Assembly: GCA_003255745.1 (NCBI GenBank)
Contig: QKYL01000063.1
Span: 1-46,918, forward strand
Source of the DNA: Paracoccus saliphilus
GTDB taxonomy: Bacteria; Pseudomonadota; Alphaproteobacteria; Rhodobacterales; Rhodobacteraceae
Direction: 5' to 3'
DNA length: 46,918 nt
Positions within the stretch are counted from its first letter, which is position 1; every line of letters begins with the position of its first letter. Position numbers and translations under genes: made by a program. The notes under the pieces were generated by a model that was not told the origin of the DNA, did not search any database, and was given only the letters and a program-made list of their open reading frames with translations. Positions 16,414-26,432 of the stretch are shown piece after piece.

Positions 16414-17658
16414 ATGGCCGATCAGTCCTTATCCGCACATGATGCGCCCTTGCGTGTCGCTTATGTGATCAACACCTATCCGCGGCCATCCCAGACCTTC
16501 ATCCGGCGCGAGATCCGGGCCTTGGAAGCCGCCGGTTTGTCGATCACGCGCTTTGCCATGCGCCGCGATGAACAGAAGGTCACATCCAATGAGGATCGGC
16601 AGGAGCAGGACCGCACCGAGTATATTCTGGACCAGGGGCCGCTGCGCATGGCCGCGGCGCTATTGCGTGCGGTAACCCGGCATCCGGGATCGTTGTTGAC
16701 CGCCTGGCGCGCGGGCCGCCGCAGCGGGCCGGGGCGGGGCCCGCTGCGGCAGATGATCTACCTGGCCGAGGCTGCCGTCTTGGCAACAAGGTGCCGGCAA
16801 TTGGCCATATCCCATGTCCATGCACATTTTGGTACAAACTCGGCAGACGTTGCCCGGTATGTTGGCCTGTTGGAAGGACCCGGTTACAGCGTCACGTTTC
16901 ACGGCCCTGAGGAATTCGACGCGCCTCACGGCCTGCTGATGGCCGACAAGATCGCCCAATCCAGGTTCGTGGTGGCCGTCAGCTCGTTCGGGCGCAGCCA
17001 GCTGTCGCGCTGGACGGCCTTTCCGCACTGGGACAAGCTGCACGTCGTGCATTGCGGCATCGACCCGGCGATGTTTGCGGCACCTGCCCCGATGCCCGCC
17101 GGACCCGGACCGGATCAGCCCTTGCGTCTTGTCTCGGTCGGGCGGTTCGCCGAGCAGAAGGGGCAGATGGTCCTGATCGAGGCGATGGCCCGCTGCGCCG
17201 CGCCGGTCCACCTGACCTTGGTGGGTGACGGTCCGCTGGCACCCGACCTTCGTGCCGCTATCCTGAAACACGGGATGGAGGCGCGCGTCAGCATGCCGGG
17301 CTGGCTGGATGAGGCAGGCGTCCGGCAGGCGCTGGCCGATGCGCATGTGATGGTGCTGCCCAGCTTTGCCGAAGGTTTGCCGGTTGCCCTGATGGAGGCC
17401 ATGGCCAGTGCGCGACCCAGCATCGCGACCCTTATCGCGGGCATTCCCGAGTTGATGCTGGACGGCCAGACGGGGTGGCTGATACCGGCGGGAAGCGTGC
17501 AGGACCTGGCGCGGGCTCTGGAAAAGGCCGCAGCCACACCCGGACCGCAGCTCTCCGCCATGGGCCTTGCCGCGCGGGAACGCGCGCTTGATCGCCACAA
17601 CATCGCATCGCAGGCGGCCCGGCTTGCGGACCTGTTCCGCGCTGCAGTCAAGGCATGA
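16414..17658 (+). CDS. glycosyltransferase family 4
   Basis: A 414-residue GT-B glycosyltransferase. The N-domain opens with 'VAYVINTYPRPSQTFIRREIRAL', typical of exopolysaccharide GT4 enzymes, and contains 'HVHAHFGTNSADVARYVG'. The C-domain has 'LVSVGRFAEQKGQMVLIEAM', 'LTLVGDGPL' and the donor-binding 'PSFAEGLPVALMEAMAS' with the EX7E-type glutamates. It is cytoplasmic and adds a sugar from a nucleotide donor with retention. It is followed by about 190 bases of spacer and then the decayed NRPS. The homology starts within ten residues of the ATG, though no strong ribosome site is seen. Confidence 0.9.
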   Translation: MADQSLSAHDAPLRVAYVINTYPRPSQTFIRREIRALEAAGLSITRFAMRRDEQKVTSNEDRQEQDRTEYILDQGPLRMAAALLRAVTRHPGSLLTAWRAGRRSGPGRGPLRQMIYLAEAAVLATRCRQLAISHVHAHFGTNSADVARYVGLLEGPGYSVTFHGPEEFDAPHGLLMADKIAQSRFVVAVSSFGRSQLSRWTAFPHWDKLHVVHCGIDPAMFAAPAPMPAGPGPDQPLRLVSVGRFAEQKGQMVLIEAMARCAAPVHLTLVGDGPLAPDLRAAILKHGMEARVSMPGWLDEAGVRQALADAHVMVLPSFAEGLPVALMEAMASARPSIATLIAGIPELMLDGQTGWLIPAGSVQDLARALEKAAATPGPQLSAMGLAARERALDRHNIASQAARLADLFRAAVKA

Positions 17659-17847
17659 CAATGGTTTGCGTCCTCTCTTGTGCCGGTTGGGCGCAGACAG
17701 GATGCAGGATTGCGGTGGCCATTCGCGACCCCGGCTGTCCCGGCGGAATAAGATCGTTGTAGAAGCATCGATAGCCCATCTTGTTTAGGGCAGGCAAGAT
17801 GATGATAATAAAGAGTTAATGCTGGCGGTGAAAACGGGCATTTTTCG

Positions 17848-20800
17848 ATGACAGGACGGACCAACACGATGCGAGCTGGAGCCTGCGCCAGAAATTCCGA
17901 CCTGGTGGGTTCAGCAATCTTCGTCCTGTCACGGATGCGCAGGCCGCCTTCCTTTCGGCGCTTCACGGCGAGGGCGACTGCCAGGCGCATGTCGAACAGG
18001 TGCTGGTGGATGCACCAGCCGGAATATTGGACAGCGGTGGTCTGGATGCGGCGTGGCACAGGCTGGCCCTTCGCCACCAGATCCTGCGGACGGTTCTGTG
18101 CCCGGGGAATGCGGGGCAGCCCCGGCTTTGCGTTCACCACGAACCTGGTGTCACCCTCAGCCGCATCGACCTGACGGGGACGCCTCCAAAGGATAATGAT
18201 CGCACGGTCAAAGCGTATGTGCAGCGCGATCGCAACAACGGCATCGACCGACCAAAGGTTTTGGCTGGATGCCCATGCCAGCCGGACCCAGATCCGGCAG
18301 TGGACCGACCGGACCGGGGTCAAGGCCTTGTACGATATGGTCGTGATGTACCAGCGCGAAACGCTTCAAGCGCGTCTGTGCCAGAGCGGATGTGGCTGGA
18401 CCCGGGTGCTGCTGATCAAACGGGGCAACTCGCTCATGTCGCTTTCGGTGCACGATGCGACCGAGGGTTTCGACCTTTCGCTGGAATATGACGCAGCCCT
18501 GGGTTCGGACACCACGGCGCGATGTGTCCTGGGGCATCTGCAGCGCCTGCTGGAGGAGATTGCCCGTGCCGAACCCGACACGGCCCTTTCCGGGCGGCCT
18601 ATGTTGTCCTCTTGGGACGAGGCGCAGGTCCTGGCCCTTGGCCGTCCTTCGGTATTGGCGGAAACAGATCCCCGTGATCTGGCGACCCGTTTTGAGGCGA
18701 TCGCGGGTGCAAAGGCACGGCATACCGCGATCGTCGAGCCTGCGACCGGGCGAAACCTGGAGTTTGCACAACTGGACCGGATGGCCAACGGGATCGCGCG
18801 GCGGCTTGCCGCAGGGGGCGTTGAAGCCAGGCTGGTCGTCCCCATTGCCTTGCCCCGGTGCGCCAAGCAGATCGCAGCGGTGCTGAAGCTGGGCGCCGCC
18901 TTTGCGTTGCTGGATCTGAATCAGCCTGGTGAATATCCTGCCAAACTGATGCGCCAGGTCAAGGCGTGCGTTTTGGTCGCCGACCCCGCCTCGCCTTTGG
19001 CCGCAAAAGGGGTGCCGATGATGCCGTGAATGCGCCTGCGGAAGCCGACCCGCCGGCTCGTCCGGTCCTGTCGGCCGACAGTCTGGCATATGTGTCTTGC
19101 ACTTCGGGATCGACCGGGGTGCCCGAAGCAGTCATGGGGTCCAGGGGGCGCTTTCCGCACTTGCAGACGCCATGATCCAGGCCTTCGGGCTGGCGGAGGG
19201 CAACAGGGTGCTTCAATTCGCTGCGCCCGGCTTCGACGTCATGCTGGAGGAGATCTGGCCTACCTTTTGGCAGGTGCCACGGTCGTACTGCGGGAGCCGG
19301 GGCCCGCAAGGCCGGTTCAGGATCTTCAGGCCATGGTGGAGCGGCAGGGCGCGACGCTTTTGAACCTGCCCGCCAGCTATTGGCAGCAGATGGTTAACAC
19401 GCTTGGCGAACAGGGCCATTCGTTGTCCGCTGCCGTGCGGCTGGTGGTGACCGGCAGCGAGCGCGTCTCGCCCGTGGCTTACCGCCAATGGCGCAGGATC
19501 GCCCCGCAGGTCTCGCTGTTCAACGCCTATGGCCCGACCGGGGGAACCATCACCTGCACCCTGTGGAAGTCGCTTGCGCTGCCCGCCGAGGCCGAACTGC
19601 CGATCGGACGGCCACTGGCCATGCCCAGGTCCTTCTGCGCGCTGCCGACGGCACGCTGACGCCGCAGGGCGGCGAGGGCGAGTTGTGGATCGGCGGCGCG
19701 GCCGTTGCCGGCGGCTATCTGAACAATCCCCAAGCCAATGCCGCCATGTTCACGTCCGACCCGTGGCATGCGGGCAGGCGCCTTTACCGCAGCGGAGATC
19801 TAGCGCGCTGATCGTCCGAAGGCGATTTGATGTTCCTGGTCCGAACCGATTGCCAGATCAAGCTGCGCGGCTACCGCATCGACCTTGGCCATGTCGAGGG
19901 GGTGCTGGCGGCTCAGCCAGGGGTTGCGCAGGTTTACGTGGATTTGGACAAGGGGCCGCCGGCGCGGTTGCTGGCCTGGGTGATCTTCGCCCCGGAAACA
20001 CCACTGACGGGGTTGCGCGGCAGCTGGTGGGACAGTTGCTGGGATATATGGTGCCGCGCCTGATCGCCCTCGCTGATCTGCCGCTCATCCCCAACGGCAA
20101 GATCGCCGTTGCCCGCCTGCCGCGTCCGGCGGCGCGTACCTCGATCCGGCAAGACGAAAGCCAAGTACCGCAGGCCTTGGGCATCGCGTGCTGCATGGCC
20201 GAGGTGCTTGGCCTGCCGCATGTCGGCACAAACGACGACTTCTATGATCTGGGCGGGGATTCGCTTTTGGCGCTGCGCCTGATCAGCCTGGTCCGGTCGC
20301 ATCACGGCCTTTCGCTTTACAGCACCGACGTTATGCAGGAACCGACACCCGAAGGGCTGGCCCGGCTGGCCCTGTCGGACAAGGACAGGCCGCGCTGCCG
20401 TGCCGGACGCGAGGTGACTCTGCTTGCCGTGCTGGACGCGGCCGGTCCGGGCGGACGTCCGACAGTCACCGGCGCAGCCAGGCTGCGCGCGCACCTGTGC
20501 CAGCTCCGCCGGCGCGGCCTTGGCCACCTGGGCACAATCCGTGCGGCACCGGACCGGGAAACACCATCATCCAGGCGGTGACGTGCTGCCAGAAGATGTG
20601 GATGAAATGGCGCATCTGATCCAGGCAAATGTCAGGGCGGTATCCTTGTGCAAACCGCACCCCTGTGACCGGCCCTTCACGATCATTCGGGCCGACACCA
20701 GTTTCTGGGACACCAGAGAAAGCCTGCAGCAGGGACTGGGTCGGGCGGCGGTCGCCGCGGCTGGTTGAACGCCTCACGATTTGCCGGGCGATCATCTGTC

Positions 20801-20900
20801 CGTCCTCGATCCCGGCAATGTGGATGCCTTGGCTACCCATCTGCGGCTCCTTGTTCCGGTTGCAGCAGCTGAGGATCTGGGCAATGAAGGTGCGGCATGA
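17848..20900 (+). pseudogene. decayed NRPS module (C-A-PCP-TE)
   Basis: Fragments of one NRPS can be read in order but in changing frames. The condensation N-part (about 17880-18250) includes 'LDAAWHRLALRHQILRTVL'; the condensation C-end and adenylation start run to about 19020; then A3 'AYVSCTSGSTGVPEAVMG' in a second frame, 'NRVLQFAAPGFDVMLEE' in a third, and 'SLFNAYGPTGGTIT' in the first. 'GELWIGGAAVAGGYL' is followed by an in-frame stop at 19809-19811, then 'IKLRGYRIDLGHVEG'. After another shift come 'MVPRLIALADLPLIPNGKI' and the PCP site 'DDFYDLGGDSLLALRL'. A thioesterase tail ends with 'PGDHLSVLDPGNVDALATHL' after a second stop at 20766-20768. The central condensation part with HHxxxDG is missing. 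At least five frame changes and two stops make it non-functional. Confidence 0.88.
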
Positions 20901-21020
20901 CCACACATGCCGCATGTGCGATCGCTGGGGCGGCTTGCCTTTGGACGAAATGCGGTCGCCAATCGCACACAACGACACGCCCCCGCCGGTTGCGGGTGGC
21001 ATGAGGGACAGACAGACGCC

Positions 21021-21779
21021 ATGCAGTTCATCGTCGGCAAGGGGCGCGTCGCGCTGAACGTCCGGGACCGTTACAGCCTGATGACGATCGTCGAGGACCG
21101 GCTACGCCGCGGGCAGGGTTTTGCGCTGGCCACGATGAACGTCGATCATCTTGAAAAGCTTCAGTTCAACAGGACATTCCGGGCGGCCTATGCGGCGCAT
21201 GACCTGGTGGTTGCGGACGGAAACCCGGTTGTCTGGCTGGCGCGCCTGGCCGGGCATCAGTATTCGCTGGTGCCTGGGTCCGACCTGGTGCAGCCGCTGT
21301 GTGCGCTGGCCGCACGGCTGGACAAGCCCATCGCGATCATCGGAGGAAACCAGGAGGGCTGCGAGGAGGCCGCACACCGTCTGACCGCCCAACATCCGGG
21401 CCTGCGGATCGCGATGGTGGCGGCGCCCGGCTTTCCCTTTGATCCCGAAGGCGCCGAAGCAGACGGGCTGATACGCCGCCTGGCCGCCAGCGGTGCGTCG
21501 CTGTGCCTGGTGGCGCTTGGGGCCCCGCGGCAAGAGATTTTCGCCGCGCGGGCAAGCCGTCACTGTCATGGCGTCGGCTTTGCCTCGGTCGGTGCCGGAA
21601 TTGACTTCATTGTCGGCCGCCAGCGGCGTGCACCCCGGGTGATGCGGACCGCAAAGCTGGAATGGCTGTGGCGCGCAGCCCTTAGCCCCAAGCGATTGGG
21701 CCTGCGCTATGTCAAGGGCGCGATGATCCTGCCGGCCCACGCCCTGCGCGCGATCAGGGAGCGATCCCGGCAAAGGTGA
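21021..21779 (+). CDS. WecG/TagA/CpsF family glycosyltransferase
   Basis: A 252-residue GT26 glycosyltransferase. Diagnostic blocks are 'FALATMNVDHLEKL', 'HDLVVADGNPVVWLARLAG', 'VPGSDLVQPLCALAA', 'PIAIIGGNQEGCEEAAHRL' and 'LCLVALGAPRQEIFAARA', followed by 'GVGFASVGAGIDFIVGRQRRAPRVMRT'. Members transfer ManNAc, ManNAcA or a related sugar to a lipid-linked intermediate at the inner membrane. The open frame extends upstream to 20907, but that part overlaps the NRPS remnant and looks non-coding; the ATG at 21021 precedes the first homologous strand. It converges on the wzx operon end 33 bases downstream. Donor sugar not determinable. Confidence 0.88.
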   Translation: MQFIVGKGRVALNVRDRYSLMTIVEDRLRRGQGFALATMNVDHLEKLQFNRTFRAAYAAHDLVVADGNPVVWLARLAGHQYSLVPGSDLVQPLCALAARLDKPIAIIGGNQEGCEEAAHRLTAQHPGLRIAMVAAPGFPFDPEGAEADGLIRRLAASGASLCLVALGAPRQEIFAARASRHCHGVGFASVGAGIDFIVGRQRRAPRVMRTAKLEWLWRAALSPKRLGLRYVKGAMILPAHALRAIRERSRQR

Positions 21780-21812
21780 GGTGTCGCCACCGCGGGGGCA
21801 GCGACCGCGACC

Positions 21813-23144
21813 TCAGCCCAGCAGCAAGGCGGCCAGTGCCAGTCCCAGGATGCCATAGCCCAAGTCGTGCCAGCCGTCCCAAACCCCGTGGCGACGCGCC
21901 AGGCGCACAAGCATTGGATAGGACAGCACCGCCGCCAGCGCCTGACCGGCCAGGGCGCCCGGAATGCCCGCCTGCAAGGCGCCCACCGTGAACAGCGTCA
22001 GGAACAGGACCGCCCGCACAAGCGTGACCCAGAAGAAGCCGCGCGTATCGCCCCGCGCCAGCGCCGCCTGATCATAGCTGAGGCCGATCAGTGCCGGGAT
22101 GCTGGCCAGCGCAATCAGCGTCACCAGGGACCCGGCCTCTCGATATCGGTCGTCGTAGAGTGCCGTCACAATGTCATGGCCGAAGACGGCAAGCGCCGTC
22201 AGAAGCAGCATGAATATGCCCGTCAGCGCGACCCGCACCACGCGAACCCGGTGCATCTGGGCCGGGCTTGGATCCTCGGCGGCCGAGCGATAGATCGGGA
22301 TCATCATCCGAGAGATGACTGCGGTTCCCAGCATCAGCGGAAAGCTGGCCAGAAAGAAGGCGATATTATAGATGCCCAACTGCGTCAGGGTCAGCAGGCG
22401 CGCCAGAACCGCCTTGTCCCCCTGCGAGATAACAAAGCCCACGATGGTTGAAGGCATGATCCACTTGCCGAACCGGATCAGCTCGGCTGCAGAATCGCGG
22501 TCCCAACGAAAACTGTTGGCGGGGCCGGGCATCAGCCGATGGACCATCGCCACCTTGATCAGCGCGCCCAGGATCAGCCCGATAACAAGCGCCCAGGCCG
22601 AACCGAGAATGGCGGCAAGCGCGATGGTGATGGCAGTGGTGATCGCCGCGGTCGCAAGTTCGACCAGCGTCAGGCGCCCTATCCGCATGTGGCGGTTCGC
22701 GGTTTCAACCTTGGTCGGCAGCAGGCCGAAGATCATAGCGGTGATGCCCGCAACCGGGAGGAACCACATCATCTCGGGGACGTCATAGAAGTGTGCGGCA
22801 GGATAGGCCAGGACGCAGCAGCCCAGCCACAGGAACACGCCCCGGATCGCCTGCATCGTGAAGGCCGTGTCCAGGAAGGTGCGGTCGTCGCCGCGTTTGC
22901 TTTGCAGGATAGCGGGCGTGATCCCCACGTCCGAGAAGTTGTTCAGGCCCTGGATGATCACCATGATCAGCGTCATCAGGCCGAACACCTCGGGAAACAG
23001 CAGGCGTGTCAGGATCAGGTTCGACACCAGCCGGATCCCCTGGATGCCGCCAAAGCTGAGCATCGTCAGGGCCGACCCCCGGAAGGCCCGGTGAACCAGC
23101 CCTTGGCCCGTCATCAGCAGGCCGATCCTGGCACGGGTAATCAT
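21813..23144 (-). CDS. wzx: Wzx-type oligosaccharide flippase
   Basis: A 443-residue polytopic membrane protein of the MOP superfamily (polysaccharide biosynthesis branch). It starts 'GSALTMLSFGGIQGIRLVSNLILTRLLFPEVFGLMTL', typical of lipopolysaccharide/EPS flippases, and has about 12-14 hydrophobic helices. It should turn the undecaprenyl-linked repeat unit from the cytoplasmic to the periplasmic face. The ATG at 23144 overlaps the stop codon of the upstream SGNH gene by one base (TAATG), supporting this start over the longer frame to 23174. It is the last of six coupled genes that begin with the wzy-like gene. Confidence 0.9.
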   Translation of the reverse strand: MITRARIGLLMTGQGLVHRAFRGSALTMLSFGGIQGIRLVSNLILTRLLFPEVFGLMTLIMVIIQGLNNFSDVGITPAILQSKRGDDRTFLDTAFTMQAIRGVFLWLGCCVLAYPAAHFYDVPEMMWFLPVAGITAMIFGLLPTKVETANRHMRIGRLTLVELATAAITTAITIALAAILGSAWALVIGLILGALIKVAMVHRLMPGPANSFRWDRDSAAELIRFGKWIMPSTIVGFVISQGDKAVLARLLTLTQLGIYNIAFFLASFPLMLGTAVISRMMIPIYRSAAEDPSPAQMHRVRVVRVALTGIFMLLLTALAVFGHDIVTALYDDRYREAGSLVTLIALASIPALIGLSYDQAALARGDTRGFFWVTLVRAVLFLTLFTVGALQAGIPGALAGQALAAVLSYPMLVRLARRHGVWDGWHDLGYGILGLALAALLLG

Positions 23145-24055
23145 TACTGCGCCTCGGCCCGCATGATGTCCCAAATCCGGTCCGCTGTCTGCTCATATGC
23201 GGCGGCGAACAGGGGGTCGATGGTGTCGGGCAGTTCAAGACCTGCCGGCGGACGTGCCCCGAAGATCGAGACATAGGTGATCATCGCGGCCAGCAGATAT
23301 ATTGTCTCGGTCCCGTGGGGCGAGGTGTCGGAATAAAGTGCCTCGGGCGGGATCTGGGACAGCGGCTCTTCGGTCAGCAGTCGGGCCATCACCCGGCCGG
23401 CGGGGATGAACTCGACCTGCGTCTCGCGTCGCAACGATTTCAGCCGCGCCACGTAATCGTCATACCAGTCCGCATAGCCGGCCTGAGCGTGGCGATAGTA
23501 CCGCTGAAGTTCACGGTCCGAAGGCGGAAAGCTGTCGGTGAACGGGTTCAGATCGGCCCAGCCTTCGTAGATCATGAACCGCGCGTCCTGGGTGTTTTGA
23601 CCCACCCAGTCCACAACTGTCAGGGTCGAGCCCAAGGGCGTCGCCCGGTCCGGATTGTCGCCCAGATAGGGCCGGTCGGCGCGGTCGTACTGGATGAAGT
23701 TTTCCGGGTTCAGGATTACGGTGTCGAAACCGGCGCTGCTGAAGGGCCGGTCAGCGTCCCAGGCCGGTTCCACCGACTTGAACGACCAGTTGGGGATCGG
23801 CGGCAGCTCGGTCGCGAAATTGCGGGGGAATCCCCACCGGCCATCCAGCGCCAGGTCCCGCCCCTCGTGTCGTGCCATGACCGCCAACCAGTGCGGAACG
23901 GTGGTTTCATCAGTATCCGTCAGGTGATGGATCAGGCTGTTTCCAAAGACATAAACCCGCGCCGCATCGCGCTCGGACATGGGCTGGGCGATTGCGGCGG
24001 GAGCATGCAGAAAAAGAGCAACGGCGGCCAGCGCGCGCAGGAAACGTGGTTTCAT
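23144..24055 (-). CDS. secreted SGNH-hydrolase-like protein
   Basis: A 303-residue protein with a Sec signal peptide (residues 1-23, 'AALAAVALFLHAPAAIAQ' type, cleavage after AIA). The mature part starts with 'VYVFGNSLIHHL', in which GNS occupies the block I position of SGNH hydrolases (usually GDS). Near the end 'SDTSPHGTETIYLLAAMITY' offers a histidine in the block V position. I infer a periplasmic esterase or acetyl-modifying enzyme acting on the polysaccharide. Family assignment is tentative because blocks II and III are not obvious. It is translationally coupled on both sides: four bases shared with the SDR gene and one with wzx. Confidence 0.7.
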   Translation of the reverse strand: MKPRFLRALAAVALFLHAPAAIAQPMSERDAARVYVFGNSLIHHLTDTDETTVPHWLAVMARHEGRDLALDGRWGFPRNFATELPPIPNWSFKSVEPAWDADRPFSSAGFDTVILNPENFIQYDRADRPYLGDNPDRATPLGSTLTVVDWVGQNTQDARFMIYEGWADLNPFTDSFPPSDRELQRYYRHAQAGYADWYDDYVARLKSLRRETQVEFIPAGRVMARLLTEEPLSQIPPEALYSDTSPHGTETIYLLAAMITYVSIFGARPPAGLELPDTIDPLFAAAYEQTADRIWDIMRAEAQ

Positions 24056-24858
24056 GAGGATTTACCTTTTACAACAAGCGGATCGCCCTGCGCCAGCACT
24101 CGCGGTCTGGGGGCGGGTTTCAGCAGCAGGGCGTCCTTGAGACGGGTGCGAAGTGATCGGGGGGGCAGCAGTTCGCGATTGCGAAGAAAGGTGGTTCCGT
24201 GCAGCTGCGGACTGTTATCCAAGGCCAGTTCGGTCCCCCAGGCTGCGGCGCGGTCGGCGCAGATTCCGTCGGGATTGCCGCTGCGGGTGTGCATTACGCC
24301 GGGGATCCATTCCGTTACCACGACATGCGGTATCCGCAGTGTCAACTCGACCGACAGAGCGTGCGAGAATGCCCGTGTTGCCGCCTTGGACACGGAATAG
24401 CCTAGGCTGCCGGGCAGGGGGGTTTCGCCTGCGAAGCTGGTGATGTTGATGATGCGCCCACGGCCCCGCGCCACCATGAAGGGCAGGACGGCGGCGGTTA
24501 TGTTGATCTGGCCGCAGCAGTTGATCTGCAAATGTTCGCAGGCATGTTCGGCCGGGGTCGTCAGGAAATCCGCCCGCTGGTAGATGATCGCGTTGTTCAC
24601 AAGGATCGAGACGGGGCCGACATCCTTTTCGGTTCGTGCGGCAATCTCGCGCATCAGCGCGGCGTCGACCACGTCGCCGGGCCATGCCGTGAACAGGTCC
24701 GGCTCGCACATTTGGGCGGTCGCGGCCAGGGCCTCTGCCCGTCGCGCGATGCCCACAACATGAACGCCCCGCGTGGTCATCTGCCGCGCCAGGGCCTGTC
24801 CCAGCCCCTCGCTTGCGCCGGTGATCACGGCGACCTTGCGTCGGGATGACCCGATCAT
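24052..24858 (-). CDS. SDR family oxidoreductase
   Basis: A 268-residue short-chain dehydrogenase/reductase of classical type. Cofactor motif 'VITGASEGLGQALAR' (TGxxxGxG), structural 'ILVNNAI', and the active site Ser in 'IINITSF' with 'GYSVSKAA' (YxxxK). An Arg-rich patch after the first strand ('GIARRAE') favours NADP(H). The C-terminal 40 residues are basic and unusual in length, perhaps a membrane-surface tail. It overlaps the GMC gene upstream and the SGNH gene downstream by four bases each. Within this operon it may reduce a sugar or acyl intermediate, possibly together with the neighbouring GMC oxidoreductase. The substrate is unknown. Confidence 0.85.
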   Translation of the reverse strand: MIGSSRRKVAVITGASEGLGQALARQMTTRGVHVVGIARRAEALAATAQMCEPDLFTAWPGDVVDAALMREIAARTEKDVGPVSILVNNAIIYQRADFLTTPAEHACEHLQINCCGQINITAAVLPFMVARGRGRIINITSFAGETPLPGSLGYSVSKAATRAFSHALSVELTLRIPHVVVTEWIPGVMHTRSGNPDGICADRAAAWGTELALDNSPQLHGTTFLRNRELLPPRSLRTRLKDALLLKPAPRPRVLAQGDPLVVKGKSS

Positions 24859-26432
24859 GCAGGCCCGCGCAATCTGCGGCTCAGAACCTCGCCCACGCGC
24901 AGGGCATTGGCCACGATCGTCAGGCCCGGATTGACGCCGGTCGAGCTGGGCATGAAACTGGAGTCCGCCACGTAAAGGTTGTCCAGGTCATGGACCTTGC
25001 AGTTGCGGTCAAGCACCCCCCGCGCCGGGTCCGTGGAAAATCTTAATGTCCCGCAGGGGTGGGCGACGTTCAGTTCGGGGCTGTGGTTCAGCCACAACGA
25101 GCGCAGGCCTGTCAGGCGCTGCTTCAGCAAGCGCCGAAATCGCTTGCGCCGCTCCAGCAGGTCGGGGGACATCCTGTAATCGTAGATGATCGTGTCGGGA
25201 CGCGCAGGATCATAGCTGACGTGGTTGTTGTCATCGGGCAGGTCTTCAAGAATGCCGGCAAAGACCTGCGCCTCGCCCAGCAGGCGTGCGGCCACCATGG
25301 CAGGAATGCGCAGGAATTCCCGGCCTATTCGTGCGCGTCGCAGCGGTGATGCCTCGTAATGCTGGTGCAGCACATAAAGGATGTTGCCGTAATCCGCTGG
25401 CAGGCCAAGCGACTGCAACAGCCCCATCCGGTCCTGATCATGACGATACAGATCACGCATGGAAAAGGTCTTCAACGGCCCGGGCGTGCTGTGCGGCGCA
25501 TTTCGCGGCGGCCAGATCGCGATCCGTTCGTTGATGTGGAACATCAGGCCCCGGCCCACCAGCCCGCTGGAATTGGCGCAGCCCTGCGGCCAAGCCTCGT
25601 TAACCGAAGCCAGCAGCAGCCGTGGCGATGACAGGCTGCCCGCCGCCAGCACATAGGCGCGCGCGTGCAGCTGGTATCGGGTTCCTTGCAACTCGACCGT
25701 CAGGCCGGTCACGCTGCCCGCATGCCCGTCCAGCGCGACCACCTCGGCACCCTCCAGCACGGCCGCGCGGCCGGTCGCCAAGGCCGGCAGGACGCCGGCC
25801 GTGCGCCCGTCCATCTTGCAGTCGCGGGGGCATTTTCGCCCGATGCACTCCATGCAGCCCTCCAGCTGCCGGATGCCCAGATGCGCGCGATAGGGATGCA
25901 GTCCCGCCCCCGCCAGGGCCCGACCCAGGGCCTCGTCACGGGGCGCAAGGGGCAGGGGCGTCGCCAGCGCAGCCACAGGCTTGCCCAAAGGGTCCTGAGT
26001 GCCATTGACCGCCATGATCTGCCGGGCCTGATCATACCAGGGCGCAAATTCGTCAAATCCGATCGGCCAGCCCCCTGTGGGGTGGGGCATCCCGGCCACC
26101 GGCTCGAAATCATGGCGTTCCGGTTGCTCCAACGCCGCCGCATAGAAGGCCGAGGTTCCTCCCACTCCGACGCCTTGCGCCCCCCAGGCCACATTCGTGG
26201 CGCCATTGACCGTCGCCTCGACCGGTTGCGGCCAGCATCCGAACATCTGCCGGGCAAAAGGGTCCGAATAGTGGCATTCTTGGCTGTTCTGGGCCTGACG
26301 CGGGGTCGCCGGGCCCTTTTCCACGAAAAGGACCGACAGCCCGGCTTCAGCAAGCACGCGGCCACAAACGCCACCGCCCAGTCCGGCGCCGACGATGATG
26401 ACATCCCACGTCTTGTGCAGAAGCTCGCTCAC
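24855..26432 (-). CDS. GMC family FAD-dependent oxidoreductase with a four-cysteine motif
   Basis: A 525-residue FAD enzyme. The dinucleotide fold is at the N-terminus ('DVIIVGAGLGGGVCGRVLAEAG'), an 'AWGAQGVGVGGTSAFY' flavin loop follows, and the C-terminal GMC region has the His of 'AHPCGTLRF' and the Asn of 'SSTGVNPGLTIVANALR'. Unusual is CMECIGRKCPRDC at residues 193-205, a Cx2Cx4Cx3C spacing that could hold an Fe-S cluster or zinc. It should oxidise an alcohol group, plausibly on a sugar or polyketide intermediate. The GTG at 26432 overlaps the acyltransferase stop (GTGA) and directly precedes the FAD fold, so it is preferred to the longer frame up to 26582. Confidence 0.87.
   Translation of the reverse strand: MSELLHKTWDVIIVGAGLGGGVCGRVLAEAGLSVLFVEKGPATPRQAQNSQECHYSDPFARQMFGCWPQPVEATVNGATNVAWGAQGVGVGGTSAFYAAALEQPERHDFEPVAGMPHPTGGWPIGFDEFAPWYDQARQIMAVNGTQDPLGKPVAALATPLPLAPRDEALGRALAGAGLHPYRAHLGIRQLEGCMECIGRKCPRDCKMDGRTAGVLPALATGRAAVLEGAEVVALDGHAGSVTGLTVELQGTRYQLHARAYVLAAGSLSSPRLLLASVNEAWPQGCANSSGLVGRGLMFHINERIAIWPPRNAPHSTPGPLKTFSMRDLYRHDQDRMGLLQSLGLPADYGNILYVLHQHYEASPLRRARIGREFLRIPAMVAARLLGEAQVFAGILEDLPDDNNHVSYDPARPDTIIYDYRMSPDLLERRKRFRRLLKQRLTGLRSLWLNHSPELNVAHPCGTLRFSTDPARGVLDRNCKVHDLDNLYVADSSFMPSSTGVNPGLTIVANALRVGEVLSRRLRGPA

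Noticed and set aside
17848..20900. Sequencing error as the cause of the broken NRPS
   Set aside because: Too many independent shifts and stops, plus loss of the condensation catalytic segment, while much longer neighbouring genes are uninterrupted. The A5 motif is also altered (GPTGGT).
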